From Nitrosopumilus sp. (GTDB lineage Archaea > Thermoproteota > Nitrososphaeria > Nitrososphaerales > Nitrosopumilaceae), in contig NZ_JAILWM010000004.1 in the NCBI RefSeq assembly GCF_025698945.1, forward strand, positions 124,001 through 188,000: a stretch of 64,000 nt of DNA, in the 5' to 3' direction. The translations under genes and the position numbers were made by a program. The notes below the pieces were generated by a model, which was given only the letters and a program-made list of their open reading frames with translations, was not told where the DNA came from and did no database searches. Shown here piece after piece: positions 54,796-60,926 of the stretch (position 1 is its first letter; each line of letters starts with the position of its first letter).

Positions 54796-54972
54796 ATGCC
54801 ATTGATTACAGTATCGATGTATCCTGGAAGAACACAGGAACAAAAAGATGAGTACGCAAAAGCAATCACAGAATCAGCAGTTAAGATTCTAAATACAAAA
54901 GAGAGTCACGTTATTGTTGTTTTTGAAGACAATCCAAAAGAAAACTGGTTCTTAGCTGGAAAACAATTGTAG
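54796..54972 (+). CDS. 4-oxalocrotonate tautomerase-family protein
   Basis: A 58-residue protein beginning MPLITVSMYPGRTQEQK: Pro-2 becomes the catalytic N-terminal base after Met removal. The length and the ESHVIVVFEDNPKENWFLAG pattern fit the 4-OT subgroup, which forms hexamers. The substrate is unknown. ATG start, 33 bp after the rhomboid gene. Confidence 0.85.
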   Translation: MPLITVSMYPGRTQEQKDEYAKAITESAVKILNTKESHVIVVFEDNPKENWFLAGKQL

Positions 54973-55015
54973 ATTAGAAAACCTACATCTAGTTTTTTAT
55001 TATTTTAATTAAGAA

Positions 55016-55037
55016 GATTGGGCTAAAGTGCCCAATC
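55016..55037. other. Perfect 8-bp hairpin in a 430-bp gene-free stretch
   Basis: GATTGGGC and GCCCAATC pair around TAAAGT. It begins 43 bp after the tautomerase stop and is unusually GC-rich for the gap. No T-run follows, so a simple terminator is doubtful. The following 60 bases (to about 55080) show further weak pairing (GGTA/TACC) and may belong to an RNA. Confidence 0.45.
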
Positions 55038-55103
55038 CCTGGACGATGGTAAACTAGCAGATGACTCACTAAAGTAATACCACTAATTGTTTTGTAATTT
55101 TTG

Positions 55104-55111
55104 TATAAAAG
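55104..55111 (+). promoter_or_regulatory. TATA box of candidate RNA copy B
   Basis: TATAAAAG is placed 14 bp before the conserved GTAG-AATCATCAGT block, in register with the A/T element at 11962 before copy A. Confidence 0.5.
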
Positions 55112-55127
55112 AGAATAGTAGGAATCA

Positions 55128-55244
55128 TCAGTATGATCTAAATACTAAATTACAAAATCTTACTTAATTGGAACTCTCACCAATCAACTAATCGTTGCTG
55201 GTCTTAAGTTCCATGTCTACTTTATACTTTAGACAATTTTTTTT
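55128..55244 (+). ncRNA. Candidate structured RNA, copy B
   Basis: GTAGGAATCATCAGT (55118-55132) and TCTAAATACTAA (55137-55148) match copy A with the same 19-base spacing. The hairpin GGAACT/AGTTCC (55170-55175, 55207-55212) and ACCA/TGGT (55179-55182, 55199-55202) encloses CAAC/GTTG. Its internal loop is CTC / CTTA, against GTC / CTTA in copy A, with different stem bases. A second hairpin, GTCTA/TAGAC (55215-55219, 55230-55234), and a T8 run form an intrinsic terminator. No ORF of note overlaps. Confidence 0.55.
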
Positions 55245-55261
55245 CAAAATGAAAATTAATT

Positions 55262-55281
55262 GACTGGAATTTCCCCCAGTC
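55262..55281. other. Hairpin upstream of the nitrilase-family gene
   Basis: GACTGG pairs with CCAGTC around an 8-base loop. A further ACTGGTCAG follows at about 55299-55307, repeating the half-site. This could be an operator for the gene that starts at 55405. Confidence 0.35.
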
Positions 55282-55404
55282 AGGGTTGACATACACACTG
55301 GTCAGTTTAAAATTATTTCAATGAATTTGCATAATAAGAAAATGGTACATTTAGTGGTTGTACCAATGGTTTATCCTTTTATTCTCAATTACTTAATATC
55401 TTTC

Positions 55405-56202
55405 ATGAATGTAGCAGTTGTGCAATTCAAGGCATCAACTAACAAAGAAAACAATCTCAAAAAAATAATCTCGTATATTCAAAAAGCAGCCTCAAAGAAT
55501 GCTACATTATGTGCATTTCCAGAATTTATGATGTTTTACACAAATTCCACTCAAACATCAAAACAGCTTGCAAGCCTAGCTGAAACAATTAGTGGTAATT
55601 TTGTCTCAACAATTGCAAAGGCGGCCAAAGAGAATAAAATTCAAGTTGTAGGATCATTTTATGAGAAGAGCAAGAAAAAAGATCGTGTGTATGACACTTC
55701 ATTTGTAATTGACAAGTCTGGCAAAGTAATCTCGACATATAGAAAAATTCATCTTTATGATGCACTCGGATTTAGAGAATCAGACAAAATGACATCAGGC
55801 TCAAAGATTGCAAAACCAGTACAGACTTCACTTGGAAAAGCTGGAATGATGATTTGTTATGATCTTAGATTTCCAGAGATGTCAAGATCACTTGCATTAT
55901 CTGGCGCTGAAGTATTAATTGCACCTTCTGCATGGGTACAAGGCAATATGAAAGAAGAGCATTGGATAACAATTAACAAAACACGTGCAATAGAGAATGG
56001 TTGCTATGTAATTGCACCAGATCAAGTTGGAAATATTTACTGTGGAAGAAGTCTTGTAGTTGATCCATATGGCAAGATCTTACTTGATATGAAAAAGAAA
56101 CAAGGAATTGGCTATGCCAAAATTGATCTTAACAACGTAAAGCAAACACGCAAAGTCTTGCCTTTACTGAAAAACAGAAGAGCAAGTGTCTATTCTATTT
56201 AG
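55405..56202 (+). CDS. Nitrilase-superfamily amidohydrolase (Nit2/omega-amidase-like)
   Basis: 265 residues from ATG 55405 (MNVAVVQFKAS), the normal family start; the frame extends back to 55321 but that part has no homology pattern. The Glu-Lys-Cys triad is E40 in FPEFMM, K114 in YRKIHLYD and C151 in MICYDLRFPE. The YDLRFPE motif fits the Nit1/Nit2 branch, which hydrolyses small amides such as alpha-ketoglutaramate or deaminated glutathione. It overlaps the converging zinc-finger gene by 8 bp. Confidence 0.9.
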   Translation: MNVAVVQFKASTNKENNLKKIISYIQKAASKNATLCAFPEFMMFYTNSTQTSKQLASLAETISGNFVSTIAKAAKENKIQVVGSFYEKSKKKDRVYDTSFVIDKSGKVISTYRKIHLYDALGFRESDKMTSGSKIAKPVQTSLGKAGMMICYDLRFPEMSRSLALSGAEVLIAPSAWVQGNMKEEHWITINKTRAIENGCYVIAPDQVGNIYCGRSLVVDPYGKILLDMKKKQGIGYAKIDLNNVKQTRKVLPLLKNRRASVYSI

Positions 56203-56659
56203 TTTTGGGCTTTCTGCTCTCACAACTAAAATTTGAGCATTGTTTTGTCCATTTCTGATTTCTTGAATATCTGAAAATCACCATTGGCCACATACATACT
56301 TCACATGGTTTCTTTGTTGCCCTAAGTCTAGCCTTTTGTAATAATGGGGATGATGCTTTGCAACCACCATAAAAGTTAGAACAACCCATGAATCGCTTTC
56401 GTGTTGTTCTAGATCTAATTACCATCAATTCTCCTAATTTACATTGAGGACATGGAACCAGTCCATTTTTTGGGGAATTTGTTCCAAGTATCATGTATTT
56501 TTTATCTTTTGAGGACCATGAAAGATATCCATTAATGTCCAAATATTGAATGATCTCTTTTTTGAAGACACTTGTTTTTGACTTTGACTTTTTTACAGTA
56601 TGCCTAACTGTACTCTTTTTGATCTGTATAGTTTGAAGACTGGATTTTTTTGGTGGCAT
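56195..56659 (-). CDS. Topoisomerase IA-type zinc-finger protein
   Basis: A 154-residue basic protein. The N-terminal 45 residues are Lys/Ser-rich. The rest holds two C4 zinc fingers like the tail of topoisomerase I: CPQCKLGELMV..GCSNFYGGC (split) and CEVCMWP..QCSNFSC. No topoisomerase catalytic domain is present. It probably binds nucleic acid. ATG start; divergent from the thiolase gene across about 55 bp. Confidence 0.82.
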   Translation of the reverse strand: MPPKKSSLQTIQIKKSTVRHTVKKSKSKTSVFKKEIIQYLDINGYLSWSSKDKKYMILGTNSPKNGLVPCPQCKLGELMVIRSRTTRKRFMGCSNFYGGCKASSPLLQKARLRATKKPCEVCMWPMVIFRYSRNQKWTKQCSNFSCESRKPKTK

Positions 56660-56715
56660 TTTCTCTGATGGTTTTACTAAAACAATTTTTATAGGGATTC
56701 AGGTCAGCGACATTT

Positions 56716-57870
56716 GTGGAAAAGGTTTGCGTTCTTGGTGCAGGTAGCACCAAATATGGAAAACTAAATGAAAGTATTGCTGATATCACTACTCAAGCAT
56801 CAGTTTCAGCCATCGAAAGCGCAGGAATTTCTCCAAAAGATGTCAAAGCATCATACATCTCAAACGTATTTGGAGTTGCTGACAAACAGGTACATCTTGG
56901 ACCTGTCTTAATGAGTAGATTAGGAATTCCCGATAAACCATCATTAACAATAGAGTCTGCATGTGGAAGTGGTTCTGTATCATTTAGAGAAGCATATGCC
57001 AACGTTGCAGCAGGATTCTATGATTGTCTTTTAGTTACTGGAGTTGAAAAAGTAACTCATACAGGAACCGAATGGACTACAACTTACTTTGCATACTGTT
57101 CAGATTTTTTCTATGAAGGTCAAGCTGGTGCATCGTTTCCAGGTTTGTTTGCATCTATGGCACGAGCTTACTTGACAGAATTTGATGCAACTGAAGAAGA
57201 CTTTGCAGCAGTTGCAGTAAAGAACCATGATAATGGTTTTCTAAATCCTAAAGCTCACATGCAAAAGAAAATTACAATTGAAGATGTAATGAAGTCTGCA
57301 GTAGTTGCTAGTCCTCTCAAACTTTATGACTGCTGTCCATTCTCTGATGGTGCAAGCTCTGTTATTCTTTGTTCTGAAAAGTTTGCAAAAGAACATGGTG
57401 GTGATTACATTGAAGTAATTGGTTCTGGTCGTGGTGGTTCACCTGCAGCATTACAAGGACGTGAACACATGACAACAATTCCTAGTACAAAGATTGCAGC
57501 AGAAGCAGCATACAAAATGGCAGGAATCACTGCAAAAGATGTTGACTTTGCAGAAGTACATGATTGTTTTACAATTGCAGAAGTAGTTGACACTGAAGAT
57601 CTAGGATTCTTTGATAAAGGACAAGGAATTCAAGCTGTTCGTGAAGGTAGAACAAAATTAAATTCTGATATTTCAATTAATCCATCAGGTGGTCTTAAAT
57701 CAAAAGGACATCCAATTGGAGCAACAGGTGTTGGACAAGTAGTCGAAGTATTTGATCAACTAACTGGAAGAGCAGGTGAAAGAACTGTTAAAGATGCAAA
57801 GATTGGCTTAACGCATAACTTTGGTGCAACTGGTGCAAGTTGTGCAGTTCATGTTTTCCAAAGTGTATAA
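56716..57870 (+). CDS. Thiolase-family acyl-CoA acetyltransferase
   Basis: A 384-residue archaeal/SCP2-type thiolase. The nucleophile C83 lies in ESACGSGSVSF and H332 in SKGHPIGATG; DIDFAEVHDCFT-like DVDFAEVHDCFT and the final GASCAVHVF complete the set. In these archaea such enzymes cleave acetoacetyl-CoA at the end of the 3-hydroxypropionate/4-hydroxybutyrate cycle or condense acetyl-CoA for the mevalonate route. Which one this serves is not settled by sequence. GTG start, with a TTTTTATAG box about 28 bp before. The DUF35 partner follows at once. Confidence 0.9.
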   Translation: MEKVCVLGAGSTKYGKLNESIADITTQASVSAIESAGISPKDVKASYISNVFGVADKQVHLGPVLMSRLGIPDKPSLTIESACGSGSVSFREAYANVAAGFYDCLLVTGVEKVTHTGTEWTTTYFAYCSDFFYEGQAGASFPGLFASMARAYLTEFDATEEDFAAVAVKNHDNGFLNPKAHMQKKITIEDVMKSAVVASPLKLYDCCPFSDGASSVILCSEKFAKEHGGDYIEVIGSGRGGSPAALQGREHMTTIPSTKIAAEAAYKMAGITAKDVDFAEVHDCFTIAEVVDTEDLGFFDKGQGIQAVREGRTKLNSDISINPSGGLKSKGHPIGATGVGQVVEVFDQLTGRAGERTVKDAKIGLTHNFGATGASCAVHVFQSV

Positions 57871-57871
57871 A

Positions 57872-58240
57872 ATGACTGTTGAAGAGCAACTTATCCAACA
57901 TGCTAAAGAAGGTAAGCTTCTAGTTCACAAATGTACTGAATGTGGTTACCTTCACTTGTCAACTGCTTATTATTGCCTAAAGTGTGGTAGCAAGGGATTT
58001 GAAGATGTTTTATTAGATGGAACAGGCACAATTGCAACTTATACCATTATTACAGTGGCTCCTGCAGGCTTTGAAAAATTTACTCCATATGCCTTTGTTG
58101 TCCTAAAATTAGACCAATCTGATTTGAGAATCTCTGGATTTATGGCAGGTATTGCTACTCCTGCAGATCTTCCAGTTGGAACAAAAGCCAGAATTGCTGG
58201 TTTTGAAGATAACTGTGGAATTATAATTAAAAAGCAGTAA
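57872..58240 (+). CDS. DUF35 OB-fold/zinc-ribbon partner of thiolase
   Basis: 122 residues from ATG 57872; the frame opens at 57821 inside the thiolase gene but that extension is not needed. A rubredoxin-like zinc ribbon (CTECGYLH..YCLKCGSK) precedes an OB-fold (GTGTIATYTIITVAP..). Archaeal DUF35 proteins bridge thiolase and HMG-CoA synthase so that acetoacetyl-CoA is channelled. The start lies one base after the thiolase stop, so the two proteins likely form a complex. Confidence 0.9.
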   Translation: MTVEEQLIQHAKEGKLLVHKCTECGYLHLSTAYYCLKCGSKGFEDVLLDGTGTIATYTIITVAPAGFEKFTPYAFVVLKLDQSDLRISGFMAGIATPADLPVGTKARIAGFEDNCGIIIKKQ

Positions 58241-58310
58241 AATTATTTGCTTGATTAATTAAAAAAATTCAAAATCGATTCTTAATTATTTTGTAAATCT
58301 GATCATTTTC

Positions 58311-58472
58311 ATGTCAGTAGAAGTAACATGTGGAAAGTGTGGAGAGAAGATTACAAACATGAAGATGTTAAAATCTCTAAAAGATGTAATGAATCCTTAT
58401 AGTGGAAAATGTCCATCTTGTGGACAGAAACTTTCAACGTCTGAGTTTTCCCTTGATGTACAAGAAAATTGA
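58311..58472 (+). CDS. 53-residue zinc-ribbon protein
   Basis: The ORF starts MSVEVTCGKCGEKITN and has two CxxC knuckles (CGKC and CPSC) 24 residues apart, a typical zinc ribbon. GATCAT occurs just before the ATG (58301-58306), the same motif as in the array upstream of the ribonucleotide reductase. Role unknown; small ribbons often serve in transcription or translation. Confidence 0.75.
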   Translation: MSVEVTCGKCGEKITNMKMLKSLKDVMNPYSGKCPSCGQKLSTSEFSLDVQEN

Positions 58473-58515
58473 TCTTAAACTTTGAAATTTAATTAAGAAT
58501 TTGAAAATCAAGTTT

Positions 58516-58561
58516 CTGATCTAAAAATCTTTGTTTTGAAATAACAAAACTGATCTAAAAA
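58516..58561. promoter_or_regulatory. Direct repeat flanking a hairpin upstream of the NrdD-like gene
   Basis: CTGATCTAAAAA occurs at 58516-58527 and 58550-58561. Between them GTTTTG (58533-58538) pairs with CAAAAC (58545-58550). It lies 57-102 bp before ATG 58618. The layout suggests an operator for that gene. Confidence 0.4.
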
Positions 58562-58617
58562 GACTCTGAAATGTTCTAGTCATAAGTCTTATTTACTCCT
58601 TATTTTGTAAATGATTC

Positions 58618-60711
58618 ATGGAATTAGCCGAAGAGATCTCTGAACCAAAGAGAAGTGGCATCCTGCAGTCTACATCGAAACGTGTTAGAATGATCTTTTC
58701 TGTCATGGCAAGTCCTAATAGAATCGATATCCTTCGAATCCTAAATTCCAAGGGACCATTGACCTATTCAGAGCTAAAATCATTGGCAGGATTCAAGTCC
58801 AAAAAAGAGAGTGGTAAATTTGCATACCACTTGAGAAAATTATTAAGACAATCCCTTGTTGCACTTAACAAATCTGAAAGACGATACACAATTACAAATT
58901 TGGGAAAATTAGTTTTGAGTTTAGCTAGACAAATTGAAGAAAGATCAATTATTGAAAGTGGAAAGATGTATGTTAGAACATCACATGAATCAATTGAAGA
59001 ATTTAATTCTCATAAAATTATTCAATCACTAGTTCGTGAAGGCAGTTTGCCACTAGAACTAGCACAAAAAATTACCGAAGAAGTTGAAAATAGAATTTAC
59101 AAATATCAAACTACCTATCTTACAGGCTCACTGATTAGAGAAATGGTTAATTCTGTTCTTCTTGAGCATGGTCATGAGGAATATAGGAACAAACTTGCAC
59201 GCCTAGGTCTGCCTGTTTATGACGTTCAAGAAATGATCTCAAACTTGGATAATGTAGATAATGGTGCTGAAGGTCTCTTGTTTAACACTGGACAGAGAGT
59301 CTTCGCTGAGCACTTACTTACAAACATACTTCCAAAAGATGTGGCAGATTCCCATCTTTCTGGTGATTTGCATATTACTAATCCTGGTATTTGGTCTATG
59401 ATTCCTGATACAATATTTGTTAACATTAAAGAATTGATTGAAGATGGAATTGATCTTGGTGGAAAATATCTTGATGTCTCAAGAATTTCTTCATCAAAAC
59501 AACTTGATGAGATTACAACTGCATTATCCATTGCAATATCTCTTCTATCAAAGGAAGCATCACAAGAAATTGTGCTTGATGGATTGGTTGCATTGTTTAC
59601 AAAACATTCAAAATCACTCCCAGACCTAGAACAAAAATTAACTGATGCATTTTCAACTGCATCTACAACTTCAAAATATAACAAAACAAGTACAGTTGTA
59701 TCAATTAGACTACAATTAGGTACTGATACTAAAATAATTAATTCAATTATTAATGCATACAAAAATTACGTAAAGATCACTCCAATACCAAAAATTGGTT
59801 TGATAATTGATCATGACAAAGGAAAGATAACTGATGTTTCTCAATCAGCTGCTGAAATTATTTCATTAGGTGGTAAGGTAATGTTTGCTAAAGGACAAAC
59901 ATCTAGCTTAGGTGTTACAAATGGATCAACAAAGACCACTAGTCCGCTTTCAATAACATTGCAATCTGTTTCAATTAACCTTCCTAGACTTGCATTTGAA
60001 TCAAACAAAGATGAAACTTACTTTAGAGCAAGACTTGCATTATTAATGAAGCCAGCACTATCTTCTATGGCATTAAGAAAGAAAGAGATCTCAGATCTTA
60101 CAAGAAGAGGACTAAATCCAATTCTTGCAAAGAACACACAATACATGCAAAGAAGTTCTGTATCACTTGTTGTAAATTTGGTTGGACTCAAAGAAGCAGT
60201 CTTTAACATATTAGGATTCCAAGATAACAAAGAAGGACGAGATATTCTACACAAAGTCATTGAGACTGCTGTTGATGTTGGTGCCAAAAAAGGCAAAGAA
60301 TTGGGCGATCCTGTGGCTATTTGTATGACTGAAACAGAAGGCTCTGCTCGTTTTGCTTTACTTGATGGGGAAAAATATGGTAAAAATTCCTCTCTGAATT
60401 CAATGGATACGGACTATTATTCACAAGGTGTCGTGATTAATTCATCTGAGATTTCCGATTTTACTGCTAAGAGTGAACCTATTTCTGAATGTAACAAACT
60501 ATCAAAGTTACTCAATGGTGGCTTACTTGTAACATTAGATATTGACAAGAACGCAAAGCCTGAAGAAATCCAAAAATCCATTGAAAAGGCATCAGAACTT
60601 ACATCTTCTTTCAAGCCTGTTAAGAAAATTTCAATATGTGGTGAATGTGGATTCAAGGAAGAGCTATTTGAAGACAAGTGTCCAAAGTGCAAGTCACCAT
60701 ATGTTGTCTGA
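58618..60711 (+). CDS. wHTH + ATP-cone + NrdD-like protein lacking catalytic residues, probable regulator
   Basis: A 697-residue fusion. Residues 20-100 are an ArsR-like winged helix (SPNRIDILRILNSKGPLTY). An ATP-cone-like domain follows (about 118-210). The remainder resembles anaerobic ribonucleotide reductase NrdD, with SVSINLPRLAFE near 450 and a C-terminal zinc site CGECGF..CPKCKS (about 675-693). The chain stops right after the zinc site, so the glycyl-radical motif is missing, and the finger-loop Cys region has no Cys. It cannot be a normal reductase. Placed just before the class II enzyme, it looks like a nucleotide-sensing repressor analogous to NrdR. Confidence 0.8.
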   Translation: MELAEEISEPKRSGILQSTSKRVRMIFSVMASPNRIDILRILNSKGPLTYSELKSLAGFKSKKESGKFAYHLRKLLRQSLVALNKSERRYTITNLGKLVLSLARQIEERSIIESGKMYVRTSHESIEEFNSHKIIQSLVREGSLPLELAQKITEEVENRIYKYQTTYLTGSLIREMVNSVLLEHGHEEYRNKLARLGLPVYDVQEMISNLDNVDNGAEGLLFNTGQRVFAEHLLTNILPKDVADSHLSGDLHITNPGIWSMIPDTIFVNIKELIEDGIDLGGKYLDVSRISSSKQLDEITTALSIAISLLSKEASQEIVLDGLVALFTKHSKSLPDLEQKLTDAFSTASTTSKYNKTSTVVSIRLQLGTDTKIINSIINAYKNYVKITPIPKIGLIIDHDKGKITDVSQSAAEIISLGGKVMFAKGQTSSLGVTNGSTKTTSPLSITLQSVSINLPRLAFESNKDETYFRARLALLMKPALSSMALRKKEISDLTRRGLNPILAKNTQYMQRSSVSLVVNLVGLKEAVFNILGFQDNKEGRDILHKVIETAVDVGAKKGKELGDPVAICMTETEGSARFALLDGEKYGKNSSLNSMDTDYYSQGVVINSSEISDFTAKSEPISECNKLSKLLNGGLLVTLDIDKNAKPEEIQKSIEKASELTSSFKPVKKISICGECGFKEELFEDKCPKCKSPYVV

Positions 60712-60736
60712 TATTCGTAAATGAAAAACTAGTAAC

Positions 60737-60782
60737 GATCATTTCTTAAAATATTTTGATCATTATACGTTCCGGCGATCAT
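60737..60782. promoter_or_regulatory. Three GATCAT repeats at about 20-bp spacing
   Basis: GATCAT at 60737-60742, 60758-60763 and 60777-60782 are spaced 21 and 19 bp, two helical turns, so a protein could bind them on one face. A TATA-like TTAAAATATT (60746-60755) lies between the first two. The array sits in the 215-bp gap between the NrdD-like gene and the class II reductase. Confidence 0.55.
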
Positions 60783-60926
60783 CGTCGTTTACCATGAATG
60801 TTATGCCAGTATGAAGTTCATAGTAGTGGTGTTAAAAAAATTGACTCTTTAATGGGCCAAGATCAAAACTTTTCGAGCACACAAGTTATATCCACATCTT
60901 TCTTACCCATTGCGGGGAGATTATAA
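60783..60926 (+). promoter_or_regulatory. Leader and proximal promoter of the class II reductase gene
   Basis: The stretch has a possible stem ATGAA/TTCAT (about 60794-60822), a second TATA-like TTATAT (60886-60891) and a GGGGAGA ribosome site (60914-60920) before the TTG start. If transcription starts at the upstream box, the leader is about 150 bases, long for this lineage. I see no known riboswitch. Confidence 0.4.

Noticed and set aside
55321-55404. N-terminal extension of the nitrilase-family gene
   Set aside because: The family starts at MNVAVVQF; the extension has no conserved pattern and covers likely promoter DNA.
57821-57871. Upstream extension of the DUF35 gene
   Set aside because: It lies inside the thiolase 3' end; ATG 57872 gives the normal zinc-ribbon start.
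59226-59762. 178-residue minus-strand ORF in the NrdD-like gene
   Set aside because: It is a shadow of the plus-strand coding frame with no recognisable domain or start signal.
60783-60926. Cobalamin riboswitch before the B12-dependent reductase
   Set aside because: No B12-box or matching fold is visible, and this class is not expected in archaea.
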